In this document: piece by piece, positions 53,941 to 62,682 of the stretch
Layout: each line of letters opens with the position of its first letter
Position numbering within the stretch: the first letter of the stretch is position 1
Source: Loktanella sp. D2R18
GTDB lineage: Bacteria > Pseudomonadota > Alphaproteobacteria > Rhodobacterales > Rhodobacteraceae
Reading direction: 5' to 3'
DNA: 64,000 nt
Assembly (NCBI RefSeq): GCF_003318235.1
Contig: NZ_QOCG01000004.1
Coordinates: 228,363 to 292,362, forward strand
The notes under the pieces: model-generated
What the model saw: only the letters and a program-made list of their open reading frames with translations
What the model was told of the DNA's origin: nothing
Database searches by the model: none
Position numbers and translations under genes: made by a program

Positions 53941-55343
53941 GCGTCAGTCTCGGGCTTGGGTAGAATGTTCTTGTAGGAATACATATCCGCGTAATCAAAA
54001 TCGGGCGCGTCCCATGCGATCATTTTTCCGGGGTTGAGCAGGCCCTTTGGGTCGGATTCGCGCTTAAAATCAAGCTGACGTTTGTCTGTGGATTGCCGCC
54101 CGCCTTCTTCAAGCGTGTAGCGGTGCGGATTGAATATCATGCAATCCATCGCTTCATGTTCTGCGACCAATTCATCAAGCGCGGCTTTGTCCATCGGTTC
54201 GACAATTGGCAGCCCTGCAAACGAAATGCCCGCGCCTTCGCGCATGACTTCAAGGTGCATGTGCAGCTTACCTTTAAACGTCTCATAGGCCGCGATGACC
54301 TTTTCGATGTCATTGCCATAGCGCACCTGCAAATAGGTGAGACCCTTGTTGAACTTCATGGCCCGCAGCGTCGTGTGGTTCCAGCCGAACTCATACATCG
54401 GGCCGGGGTTGCGATCCCATGTGTCATCATCTGAACGGTAGATCACATTGGCGCCTTCAAAGCGTTCAAGCAAAGTCAGCATCCCATCCATATTGTGGGG
54501 CGCGACCATCAAGCCGACAAGATGATCATCTTCTGTGACGTGGGGCTTCACGCGCTGGAAAAAAGCGTGTGCGATTGGCGCTGCATAGACTGACGCGAGC
54601 TTAACCAAGAGCCCAGGTTCGGCAGTCACTGCCCCTGCGTACTCTGTCGCGGCGCGAAAGCTGTCGAAACGAACGAACATTTCCGTCCAATCGTAGGCGG
54701 GCGCGAGCGGCAGTTCCAATTCGGTGATGATACCGTTGGTGCCATAGGCGTGGGACACACGGTGGAGTTCTTCGCCGGTGAATTCCAAAACACGTGGCTC
54801 GGCCTCCATCGTGACAACACGTAGGCGTTTGATGTTGCCAATATCGCGCAACGCACCCCAAGTCGCAGAGCCGACACCGCCAGACCCGCCAGCGATAAAC
54901 CCACCGATAGTGGCCTGCGAATAGGTCGAAGGGAACATACGCAGTTCTTGGCCACTTTTTGCCTTCAGCTCATCGTCGAGTTCCTTAATAACCGCACCCG
55001 GTTCGACAACGACGAAACCGGTACCAATTTCCTTGATCTTGTTCATTCTCGCGACGTGGATGACGCAGCCACCGGCAAGCGGCATGGCTTGGCCGTAGTT
55101 GCCAGTTCCGCCGCCACGCATTGTGACAGGCACGTCGTGGGCGTAACAAACACGCAGGATTTCGATGATCTCTGCTTCGGACTTTGCATTGATAACAAAA
55201 TCCGCTTCAAGGTGGTCCATCGCCTCCTTCAATACAGGAGAATACCAGAAAAAATCGCGCGATTTATTGCGGATGGTGGCGGGGTTCTGTTCCATGTCGA
55301 GATGCGACAGTGCGGCTTTCGCGGCTTGGATATTGGGGGTCAT
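53937..55343 (-). CDS. FAD-binding oxidoreductase (FAD_binding_4, GlcD/VAO-like)
   Basis: The 468-residue protein has the PCMH-type FAD domain: CYAHDVPVTMRGGGTGNYGQ (about residues 67-86) and GGFIAGGSGGVGSATWGALR (about 152-171), followed by a substrate domain ending NPHRYTLEEGG and LLNPGKMIAWD. It should oxidise a hydroxyl, amine or C-C bond and pass electrons to O2 or another acceptor. No covalent-FAD histidine motif is evident. It overlaps the amidohydrolase stop (ATGA). Confidence 0.87.
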   Translation of the reverse strand: MTPNIQAAKAALSHLDMEQNPATIRNKSRDFFWYSPVLKEAMDHLEADFVINAKSEAEIIEILRVCYAHDVPVTMRGGGTGNYGQAMPLAGGCVIHVARMNKIKEIGTGFVVVEPGAVIKELDDELKAKSGQELRMFPSTYSQATIGGFIAGGSGGVGSATWGALRDIGNIKRLRVVTMEAEPRVLEFTGEELHRVSHAYGTNGIITELELPLAPAYDWTEMFVRFDSFRAATEYAGAVTAEPGLLVKLASVYAAPIAHAFFQRVKPHVTEDDHLVGLMVAPHNMDGMLTLLERFEGANVIYRSDDDTWDRNPGPMYEFGWNHTTLRAMKFNKGLTYLQVRYGNDIEKVIAAYETFKGKLHMHLEVMREGAGISFAGLPIVEPMDKAALDELVAEHEAMDCMIFNPHRYTLEEGGRQSTDKRQLDFKRESDPKGLLNPGKMIAWDAPDFDYADMYSYKNILPKPETDA

Positions 55344-56620
55344 GGTTTGCTCACAATCGGGTCGAGTTCAGAGTAGGAAGGAAGGGTGCGATCTATCGGA
55401 TCGCCGTCACGCAAGACGATGCGATCTGATTGCGGGCGGGCGAAAAACTCGGTCCAAGTCCGCGCGTTGCACAAGATCAAATCTGCGGGGGAACCAGCAG
55501 TCAAACTAGGTGTGTCAAATCCGCAGGCGTTTGCGGGATTGGTCACAAACGAAGCAGGCCAATCGGTTTGGCCGTGATCAAGGTGCGCAATCCGCGTTGC
55601 TTCGCGCATGACTTCGATCATGTCCAGATCACCGTAGGCGTAGAACGGATCACGGGTGTTGTCCGACGCAAAGGAAACGCTGACGCCTGCCACCTTCAGT
55701 TCATGCGCCATCGTGACACCGCGCCAACGCGGTGTGCGCCCCGCCTCGCGATCTTGCAGGTACATATTGCACATCGGAAGCGAGACGACATGCAGCCCCG
55801 CCTTAGCAACCAGCGAAATGATCTCTGCAGCGACATCATCCGGCATGACGGAAATTGAACAGCAATGGCCCACCGTGACCTTGTTCTTGAACCCAAGTGC
55901 AAGCACCGTTTGCGCGATTGTGCGCAGTGTGTCCGACGTTGGGTCATTGGTTTCGTCCACGTGAAAATCGACATCGAGGTCATATTTTTGCGCGAAGTAG
56001 AAAAAGTCGTTAAGCCGCTCTTGCAGGTCGGGCACCGGATAGGTCACCGCACCAAGGATATTGCCCGTTTCCGCGACAAGTTGGGCAACCTCAGGGAACA
56101 GATCTTTGTCGCGAAACACGCGGTCAATCGCAACAAGACAGGACGCCTGAAGCGTGATCTTGCCCGCCCATTTCTTTTGCAATTTCGCCACCACGCCAAA
56201 CGACGATGCAGCAAGTTCATCGGCGCTGTCGATATGGGTGCGAATAGCCTTAGTGCCATGGGCATAGGCACAACGCAGCGCGAAATCCATCCGCGCCTCG
56301 ACATCAGCGGCGGTCCAATTCGGATGGTCTTCGCGCACGGTTGTCAGTGCGCCCATGAACGATCCGTCAGGGTTCGATGCCCGCGGCCAAATGTGCCCTT
56401 TGTCCAGATGCGTGTGCATATCGACAAAGCATGGCAAGGCCATTGCGCCATTCATCTCGATTACAGTTTCGGCCGGTTGCCCAGCGTCCGTTGATGTAAT
56501 CATACCATCTTTGATGGTTAGGTCTGTTGTAATCAGGTCTCCGTCTTGGCCTATAAGACAGGCGGGGACGGTTAAGTTTCGAAGTGTCTTCGCGCCGCTG
56601 GGCAAAACGCAAAATTCCAT
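55340..56620 (-). CDS. Cytosine-deaminase-like amidohydrolase
   Basis: The 426-residue metal-dependent hydrolase has FVDMHTHLDKGH (about residues 56-67), TKAIRTHIDSADE near 114, DVDFHVDETND near 190, GHCCSIS near 220, and SDNTRDPFYAYGDLDMIEV near 295. These match the cytosine-deaminase branch, whose members also act on creatinine, isoguanine and other cyclic amidines. ATG at 56620 has GGGAGAA upstream and overlaps the permease stop (TAATG). Its place between the transporter and the oxidoreductases suggests that it acts early on the imported compound. Confidence 0.88.
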   Translation of the reverse strand: MEFCVLPSGAKTLRNLTVPACLIGQDGDLITTDLTIKDGMITSTDAGQPAETVIEMNGAMALPCFVDMHTHLDKGHIWPRASNPDGSFMGALTTVREDHPNWTAADVEARMDFALRCAYAHGTKAIRTHIDSADELAASSFGVVAKLQKKWAGKITLQASCLVAIDRVFRDKDLFPEVAQLVAETGNILGAVTYPVPDLQERLNDFFYFAQKYDLDVDFHVDETNDPTSDTLRTIAQTVLALGFKNKVTVGHCCSISVMPDDVAAEIISLVAKAGLHVVSLPMCNMYLQDREAGRTPRWRGVTMAHELKVAGVSVSFASDNTRDPFYAYGDLDMIEVMREATRIAHLDHGQTDWPASFVTNPANACGFDTPSLTAGSPADLILCNARTWTEFFARPQSDRIVLRDGDPIDRTLPSYSELDPIVSKP

Positions 56621-57480
56621 TAATTCTCCCGTTTGATGGCGCTTTCGTGCCATTTGTGTAAAAGTGCGTGGCTAAGTAATGAAGCCAGCGTGAATATCAC
56701 GACACCCGTTGCCGCGATCAAAAGAAGTGCAGCGAACATACGTGGGATGTTCAACCTGTAACCCGCTTCAAGGATCCGAAACGCGAGCCCAGATCCAATA
56801 CCGCCTGTTCCGGCGACATACTCGGACACGACAGCGCCAATCAGCGCCAAGCCCCCTGCGATCCGCAATCCTCCAAGGAAGTACGGCAGTGCAGTCGGCA
56901 GTTGCAGATACCGAAGCCGCTGCCAGCGCGTCGCGCCGTAGATTTTATAAAGGTCGCGCAGATTATGATCGGTCGAGTTGAGCCCAAGCGTCGTGTTGGA
57001 CAAGATTGGAAAAAACGCCACGATCCACGCACATAACAACAGCCCGGCCAAGCGATTGTCGACATATATAAAGATCAGCGGTGCAATCGACACGACGGGC
57101 GTGACCTGCAAAATGACTGCGAACGGGTAAAACGCCATTTCGAAGTACCGCGACTGGGTAAACAAAACGGCCAGCCCAACACCGCCCAGAACTGCAACCG
57201 CAAGGGCCATCAACGTGATCTTGAGCGTCACCCAAAGCGCGTCCGATAGCATCCCCCAATCTTCGATCAAGGTTTCAATAACAAGCCCCGGCCCCGGAAG
57301 AATATAATGGGGAATCTCATTCCAAACGACGAGCCTATCCCAAAGAAAAATGGCAAGAAGCAGCATCAATACTGGAAGGGTCCATTTCGCTATTTTGTCC
57401 CGGCGTTGTGCACGGGCGTACTGCAACTCTTCTAAGTCGACTACCGGTGACTGGGTGTTTTGCATTTCTGGGGCGCTCAT
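56620..57480 (-). CDS. NitT/TauT-type ABC transporter permease (second copy)
   Basis: The 286-residue permease has an N-terminal soluble extension (to about residue 32) before the first hydrophobic segment (WTLPVLMLLLAIFLWDRLVV), and the EAA loop YGATRWQRLRYLQLPTALPY near residue 183. It is related to, but clearly diverged from, the 46.9-kb permease. It overlaps the ATPase by 4 bases and the amidohydrolase by 1. Confidence 0.87.
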   Translation of the reverse strand: MSAPEMQNTQSPVVDLEELQYARAQRRDKIAKWTLPVLMLLLAIFLWDRLVVWNEIPHYILPGPGLVIETLIEDWGMLSDALWVTLKITLMALAVAVLGGVGLAVLFTQSRYFEMAFYPFAVILQVTPVVSIAPLIFIYVDNRLAGLLLCAWIVAFFPILSNTTLGLNSTDHNLRDLYKIYGATRWQRLRYLQLPTALPYFLGGLRIAGGLALIGAVVSEYVAGTGGIGSGLAFRILEAGYRLNIPRMFAALLLIAATGVVIFTLASLLSHALLHKWHESAIKREN

Positions 57481-58283
57481 GCGGATGCCCTTTCACCATG
57501 TTGGTTCATCGCGCCATGCAGCGCATCGGACGCCTTACGGCACAGTTCGGCATATTGCGCAGAGGTTCGGAATTCTTCGGTGCGCGGGTAGGGGGCGTCA
57601 ACGGTGACCTCTGAAGAAACCCGACCGGGGCGCGCGGCCATCACGACAATGCGGTCAGATAGGAAAACAGATTCAAACACCGAATGGGTCACAAAAATCA
57701 CGGTGCATTTAAGTTTATCGCGCAGCATCAGAAGGTCGTTGTTCAGCTTGTGGCGCGTGATTTCATCGAGTGCGGCAAACGGTTCATCCATTAGGATCAA
57801 ACGTGGTTGCGTCACCAGCGCGCGGGCAATCGAAACCCGCATCTTCATGCCGCCTGATAATTCGCGCGGATAGGATTTTTGGAAACTCTCCAACCCCACC
57901 ATCTTAAGTGCCCACATAATATCACCGCGCACATCATCGAGCGATTTTCCACGCAAACGGTGCGGCAACCATACGTTCTGCTCAACCGTTGCCCAGGGCA
58001 TCAGCGTGGGTTCCTGAAAGACCACACCAAGGTCCCCTTCGTTTAACCCGCCGTTCCACGTAATCTGTCCCGACGTCTGGCGCATCAGACCCGCGATAAG
58101 GCGTAGCGCCGTCGATTTTCCGCAACCTGATGGGCCCAGCAACGAAATGAAATCGCCTTGGTTAACTGTCAGATTCAGATTTTTGAGGGCCTCGACGTTG
58201 CCATTAAAGACCTTGTCGATGTTAGCCATATGCAACAGCGCGTCGCGTTGTCCCAAAGGTGGGATGGAAGAGGTATTGGACAT
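57477..58283 (-). CDS. NitT/TauT-type ABC transporter ATPase (second copy)
   Basis: The 268-residue protein has Walker A GPSGCGKSTALRL, signature LSGGMKMRVSIARAL and Walker B LILMDEPFAALDE. It energises the transporter formed with the 56.6-kb permease and the 58.4-kb binding protein. It starts with a normal ATG, unlike the corresponding gene of the first transporter. Confidence 0.9.
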   Translation of the reverse strand: MSNTSSIPPLGQRDALLHMANIDKVFNGNVEALKNLNLTVNQGDFISLLGPSGCGKSTALRLIAGLMRQTSGQITWNGGLNEGDLGVVFQEPTLMPWATVEQNVWLPHRLRGKSLDDVRGDIMWALKMVGLESFQKSYPRELSGGMKMRVSIARALVTQPRLILMDEPFAALDEITRHKLNNDLLMLRDKLKCTVIFVTHSVFESVFLSDRIVVMAARPGRVSSEVTVDAPYPRTEEFRTSAQYAELCRKASDALHGAMNQHGERASA

Positions 58284-58303
58284 TTCAGACTTTCTTGAGC
58301 AAG

Positions 58304-58332
58304 GACAGGGGCGAATAAATGCCGCCCCTGTC
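58304..58332 (-). other. Hairpin after the second NMT1-type binding-protein gene
   Basis: A perfect 10-base stem (GACAGGGGCG/CGCCCCTGTC) with a 9-base loop lies between the binding-protein stop and the ATPase start. No T tract follows. It is probably a stabilising or attenuating element that sets binding-protein dosage above that of the enzymes. Confidence 0.7.
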
Positions 58333-58349
58333 TTCAGTTCATGGGCGCA

Positions 58350-59345
58350 TTACCGAAGGTCTATGCCAACCCGCGCATTGACAAATTCAGTGGTATACGC
58401 GGCCGAATAATCAATATCGCCTTCGATGACGCCAGCGTCGACCATTTTTGCGTAGAAGCCGTCGATCTGTTCGTCTGTCATCGCGCCGATCCCAAGCTCA
58501 AGCGCGTCACCACTGTCAACGATGCCTTCTGACAACATCTTTGCAATGGCGAAGTCGATTTTGTCCTGCGTCATGTCAGGATTGGCTTCGATGATCATCG
58601 CATCAGCGGCAGAGTGATCATTATAAAGGTAGTTGTACCAGCCCGTGATTGAGCCCTCGACGAAGCACGCGACCTGTTCGGGGTTTTCGGCGATCGTGTC
58701 TGCCATTGTTTCAACGGTCGTCGCGTAGGTCGTGTAGCCGGCATCTGCGATCAAAAAGATGTCGGGTTCAAAGCCAGCTTCTTTTTCGATCACATAAGGT
58801 TCGGACGACAAGAAGCCCTGCATCGCCATGCCTTCGTCCGCAACGAATGGGGCGGGGTTAAAGGTATAGGGTTCGCGTTGCTCAACGGTGAAACCGTATT
58901 CGGCGATCATCCATTGGTAATAAGAAGCAAATCCGTTGTCACCGATCAGCAATGTCAGGTCCTTAAGATCTGCGAAGGTTTCTGCCTGACCTGGGTGAGA
59001 AATGATAACCTGTGGGTGCTTTTGGAAGGTTGCCATGACAGCAACAACAGGGATGCCTTCTTTGGCAGCGTTGAACGCCTGCAACAGATCGCCGCCCATG
59101 TGGTAATCAATACGGCCAGCCAACATGAGCGCGCGGTTGTTCACCTGCGGTCCGCCGGGCACGATCGTGACGTCCAATCCGCATTCCGCATAGGTGCCGT
59201 CGGCTACGGATTGATAAAACCCGCCGTGCTCGGCTTGGGCCAGCCAATTGGTCCCGAATGTTACGGGCGTAAGGTCTTGCGCGGTTGCGCTGCTTGCTGT
59301 CACAGCAGCAAGCGTGGCGAACGTTAAAGATTGCTTGAGGGTCAT
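58350..59345 (-). CDS. NMT1/THI5-like ABC transporter periplasmic binding protein (second copy)
   Basis: The 331-residue protein starts MTLKQSLTFATLAAVTASSA (signal peptide, cleavage near residue 22) with GGAG 8 bases upstream. VTFGTNWLAQAEHGGFYQSV and CGLDVTIVPGGPQVNNRAL are typical of the NMT1/THI5 group that binds pyrimidine-like and related heterocyclic compounds. It is the first gene of the long operon ending with creatininase. The ligand is unknown; a heterocyclic amide or amidine would fit the enzymes. Confidence 0.87.
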   Translation of the reverse strand: MTLKQSLTFATLAAVTASSATAQDLTPVTFGTNWLAQAEHGGFYQSVADGTYAECGLDVTIVPGGPQVNNRALMLAGRIDYHMGGDLLQAFNAAKEGIPVVAVMATFQKHPQVIISHPGQAETFADLKDLTLLIGDNGFASYYQWMIAEYGFTVEQREPYTFNPAPFVADEGMAMQGFLSSEPYVIEKEAGFEPDIFLIADAGYTTYATTVETMADTIAENPEQVACFVEGSITGWYNYLYNDHSAADAMIIEANPDMTQDKIDFAIAKMLSEGIVDSGDALELGIGAMTDEQIDGFYAKMVDAGVIEGDIDYSAAYTTEFVNARVGIDLR

Positions 59346-59393
59346 AAAAGTCTCCATGGGTGAATTCCGAAAACGATCCTAGCGGGCTGTTTT

Positions 59394-59406
59394 CGTGATA
59401 ATCACG
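59394..59406. promoter_or_regulatory. Palindrome in the divergent promoter region of the catabolic operon
   Basis: CGTGATAATCACG is a perfect 6+6 palindrome with a single central base, 48 bases upstream of the binding-protein start and within the 250-base divergent region shared with the RidA gene. It could be the operator of a dimeric regulator, though no regulator gene lies nearby in this window. Confidence 0.4.
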
Positions 59407-59595
59407 GACCGACAGGCAGTTCTTGTGACGGGGTGAATGGTTTAGATTAAACAATGTGCACTGATAACATGGCTGCTGATTAAATGAGCGAAGACGACCG
59501 CCTTAGACCATCTTTAAAGCGCACCCTATGCGTGCGTGCGCAATACGTGGCATCAGGTAACGACTCACATTTAACGCATGAGGAATCCAAAAATC

Positions 59596-59991
59596 ATGAC
59601 CAGAGCCGTCAATCCGACCACGATCGCGCCGCCATTTGGCAATTATAACCACGGCGTCATCAGCCCCGCATCCGGTCGTTTGGTTGTCACGTCTGGTCAG
59701 CTTGGGCTTGCCCCTGACGGAAATTGCGCTGCTGATGTACGTACACAGGCTGAACAGTGCTTTGCCAACATAGACGCGATCCTGAATGGCGCGGGTTGTG
59801 GTCGCGCTGATATCATTCGCCTCAGCGCCTTTGTAACGGACCGCGCCTTTTTCGCGGACTATATGGCAGTGCGCGATGAATGGCTGGCTGGCGTTGCGAC
59901 CCGTCCTGCATCCACGCTGTTAATCGTGAGCGGCTTCACCCGCGAAGAGTTCAAAGTCGAAATCGAGGCAACCGCTGTCTGTCAAAGCTGA
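59596..59991 (+). CDS. RidA/YjgF-family protein
   Basis: The 131-residue protein contains VISPASGRLVVTSGQLGLAP near the start, an ADVRTQAEQCFANIDAIL helix, and the C-terminal RPASTLLIVSGFTREEFKVE with the conserved Arg and Glu that RidA uses to hydrolyse enamines and imines. ATG 59596 follows GAGGA (about 12 bases). It is divergent from the catabolic operon and plausibly clears reactive imines made by its FAD oxidoreductase or amidohydrolase. Confidence 0.85.
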   Translation: MTRAVNPTTIAPPFGNYNHGVISPASGRLVVTSGQLGLAPDGNCAADVRTQAEQCFANIDAILNGAGCGRADIIRLSAFVTDRAFFADYMAVRDEWLAGVATRPASTLLIVSGFTREEFKVEIEATAVCQS

Positions 59992-60039
59992 GTTGCCCAA
60001 TTCCATCGCTGGCAAGGGGCATGGATTGGCTGGTAGCGT

Positions 60040-60792
60040 TTACATCAACACCAGATTTGTACCTTCGACCGTTACCACAGGTGCATCAGTTTCAAAGACA
60101 TCTTGCACCAGCGCTGAATCGACAATCTCTGCGGGGCGGCCTTGTGTTATGACGCTGCCGTCTCGCATGGCAATGATCTGATCCGCATAGCGGCTGGCCA
60201 CATTTATATCATGCAAGACGATGACAATTGTCTTGCGGTGATCCTCACACATGCGTTGCAAGGTTTTCATCAACGATCTGCCGGCCGCGATATCAAGGTT
60301 GTTCAGGGGCTCGTCCAGCAGGACATAATCCGTGTCTTGGGCAAAAATCATCGCGATATGCGCGCGCTGTTTCTGTCCGCCTGAAAGAGTATCTAGCGTG
60401 CGGTCCGCGAATAAGTTTAGCCCGAACATACCCAAGGCTTGTGCGACTTTGGCATCGTCTTGTGCCGTAGGCCGACCGCGATTGTAAGGATACCGCCCAA
60501 AGCCAACCAGCTCTTTTACAGTTAGTCGCGGGGTATGATCCGCCATTTGTGGGAGGATCGATAAATGCTGGGCCAAAACCTGATCAGAACATGCCCCAAT
60601 TTCCAACGCATCCACATGGATACGGCCTGTTTGCAGGGGTTCCAGACGCGCGATGAGTGACAAAAGCGTCGATTTCCCGGCCCCGTTAGGCCCTATAAGT
60701 GCTGTAATACCACCCTGCGCAATCTGAGTTGTCACATCGTTGAGAATACGTTTGTCGCCAATCGCGTGGGACACGCCTTGAATGGAAATCAC
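60040..60792 (-). CDS. Iron-siderophore ABC transporter ATPase
   Basis: The 250-residue FecCD-partner ATPase has Walker A GPNGAGKSTLLSL, signature LSGGQKQRAHIAMIF and Walker B YVLLDEPLNNLD. It overlaps the adjacent permease by 4 bases (ATGA-type) and is last in the operon. It resembles YclP/CeuD-type ATPases. Confidence 0.9.
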   Translation of the reverse strand: MISIQGVSHAIGDKRILNDVTTQIAQGGITALIGPNGAGKSTLLSLIARLEPLQTGRIHVDALEIGACSDQVLAQHLSILPQMADHTPRLTVKELVGFGRYPYNRGRPTAQDDAKVAQALGMFGLNLFADRTLDTLSGGQKQRAHIAMIFAQDTDYVLLDEPLNNLDIAAGRSLMKTLQRMCEDHRKTIVIVLHDINVASRYADQIIAMRDGSVITQGRPAEIVDSALVQDVFETDAPVVTVEGTNLVLM

Positions 60793-61730
60793 CGCCCCGA
60801 TCCTTTCAGTAATAGTGCTAAAAAAACTGCGCCGCCGAGCAGGTCGATCACAACAACAAGCGGTGTTGATAAGGCCATGACATGTTCCATGACCGCTTGC
60901 CCGCCTACCAATGTGATGGCAGCGATTAGACCCGCGCTCGGGATAAGGATCGCATGTTTTTCGCTTGGTGTGATAAGCCGGGCAAGACTGAGAACCAACA
61001 ACCCGAGAAACGCGAGCGGCCCGACCAACGCGGTAGAGACCGACACGAGTATTGCAATGAGGATCAAGCTCTCTAATTCCAAGCGGCGCGGCGGTTCGCC
61101 CAGTGACATCGCGGTGTCACGGCCAAGTGCCAATACGTCGAGGCGGTGGCGGATTACCCAACATCGCAGCAATGCTAGTCCTGAAACACCGGCTGACAAT
61201 GCGAGAAGATCGGTTTCGATCTGGGTGAACCGCGCAAAGGACGCAGCTTGAACCACGGCGAACTCGTTTGGGTCAATCATCCGTTCTAAGAAACTGGTTA
61301 AGGACCGAAATAATGCGCCAAAAATAATTCCGGTCAGGACCATGCGCAACAGGTCCCCACGTACAGATCGCATGAGCGTTCCAAACAACAAAAGCGAGGC
61401 TATGATCAACGCCGAGGCCGTGACCAAAAAGACGATCTGTGGGGGCGCGCCTGCCACCGTCATCCCACCAAGCCAAAACACCGCACCGCTAAGCAACAGC
61501 AGATAAAGGGCGTCAAACCCCATAATAGACGGTGTCAAAATACGGTTTTGTGTGATTGTTTGGAACAGAAGGCTTGCCGTCGAAACCGTGCACCCAACAA
61601 GGATCAATGCACCAAGTTTGGCCCCACGAAACGGGAGAACAAAACTCCACGGCGCGCGCACGCCCCACAGCATGTAGAACGCACAGCTCAACAACAGCAA
61701 AGCAAATAGACCCCATAAACGCCTATTCAT
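60789..61730 (-). CDS. Iron-siderophore ABC transporter permease (FecCD family)
   Basis: The 313-residue membrane protein has ten or so hydrophobic segments and the FecCD core (GLLVLSLARLITPSEKHAIL near the end, with a gating-helix region around EPPRRLELESLILIAILVS). Start MNRRLWGLF at 61730 has AAAGG upstream and overlaps the preceding permease by 8 bases; a longer frame from 61808 runs through that gene. It should pair with the other permease as a heterodimer. Confidence 0.9.
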   Translation of the reverse strand: MNRRLWGLFALLLLSCAFYMLWGVRAPWSFVLPFRGAKLGALILVGCTVSTASLLFQTITQNRILTPSIMGFDALYLLLLSGAVFWLGGMTVAGAPPQIVFLVTASALIIASLLLFGTLMRSVRGDLLRMVLTGIIFGALFRSLTSFLERMIDPNEFAVVQAASFARFTQIETDLLALSAGVSGLALLRCWVIRHRLDVLALGRDTAMSLGEPPRRLELESLILIAILVSVSTALVGPLAFLGLLVLSLARLITPSEKHAILIPSAGLIAAITLVGGQAVMEHVMALSTPLVVVIDLLGGAVFLALLLKGSGR

Positions 61731-62682
61731 GGCGGGGCCTTTGGAAAATAAGCCACAGAAATAGAAGAGTCCCGATAACGCCAAAGACGGTGCCCACCGG
61801 GATTTCAAACGGGTGGCGCAAAACGCGACCGATAATATCGGACGCCAAGGTCAGTAATGCCCCCATCAGCGCAATCAAGGGAAGGGTGTTGCGCAGGTGA
61901 TCCCCCACGAGGCGCGAAACGATATTGGGGACAACCAATCCCACAAATGGGATCATGCCGACGGTTGTAACCGTCAATGCAGCCACAACAGAAATCGCAA
62001 CCAATCCAATCAGCATCGCCTGCGTGTAATTGAGCCCAAGGTTGATTGAGGCCGTGCGCCCTAAGCCAACAATCGCAAATTGATCGGCGGCAAAATAAGT
62101 CACCAAGGCAACAGCTGCAGCGATCCACAACAATTCATATCTGCCTTGAATGACGCCCGAAAATTCCCCATTCATCCAAACGCTGATGTATTGAATCAGG
62201 TCCGCTTGATAGGCGACAAAGGTGACGCCGGCACCGATGATCCCGCCATAGACAAGCCCCACCAACGGTACGAGCAATGGTTGGGTTGGCGGCAAACGTT
62301 GGACGATGGCTAAAAATCCAAGGCTCGCGCAGAGAGCGGCGATGGAAGCCAGTACCATTTTGACGATCAGCGGTGCCGCCGGAAAGAAAATTGTGACGAT
62401 CAGAATACCCAATCCGGCCCCGGGGCCCGTTCCGGTTGTCATCGGTTCAACAAAGCGGTTACGGACCAACATCTGCATGATCGCCCCAGCGATCGCGAGC
62501 GATGATCCGCAAATCAGTGCAGCGGCTGTCCGAGGAAAACGGCTTATCACTAATAGCTCGAATGCCGCGGGATCGTGCCAAAGGTCACCGAGTGACAGAT
62601 CAATCACGCCGATAAACAGAGAAAGGATAGACAAAAGGGCGAGTCCAAACAGGCCCGCCCAAATATAAATTTTTAGGGTCAA
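61723..62682 (-). CDS. Iron-siderophore ABC transporter permease (FecCD family)
   Basis: The 319-residue protein has the FecCD hallmarks: LVISRFPRTAAALICGSSLA (about residues 45-64), GTGPGAGLGILIV, and GLVVPNIVSRLVGDHLRN in the late loop. It begins MTLKIYIWAGLFGLALLS immediately after the binding-protein stop (adjacent bases), so the operon order is binding protein, permease, permease, ATPase. Confidence 0.92.
   Translation of the reverse strand: MTLKIYIWAGLFGLALLSILSLFIGVIDLSLGDLWHDPAAFELLVISRFPRTAAALICGSSLAIAGAIMQMLVRNRFVEPMTTGTGPGAGLGILIVTIFFPAAPLIVKMVLASIAALCASLGFLAIVQRLPPTQPLLVPLVGLVYGGIIGAGVTFVAYQADLIQYISVWMNGEFSGVIQGRYELLWIAAAVALVTYFAADQFAIVGLGRTASINLGLNYTQAMLIGLVAISVVAALTVTTVGMIPFVGLVVPNIVSRLVGDHLRNTLPLIALMGALLTLASDIIGRVLRHPFEIPVGTVFGVIGTLLFLWLIFQRPRHE

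Noticed and set aside
51010..56620. Creatinine degradation pathway
   Set aside because: Creatininase- and cytosine-deaminase-like enzymes could suggest it, but creatinase, sarcosine oxidase and hydantoinase genes are absent and the oxidoreductases do not fit; kept as an open substrate question.
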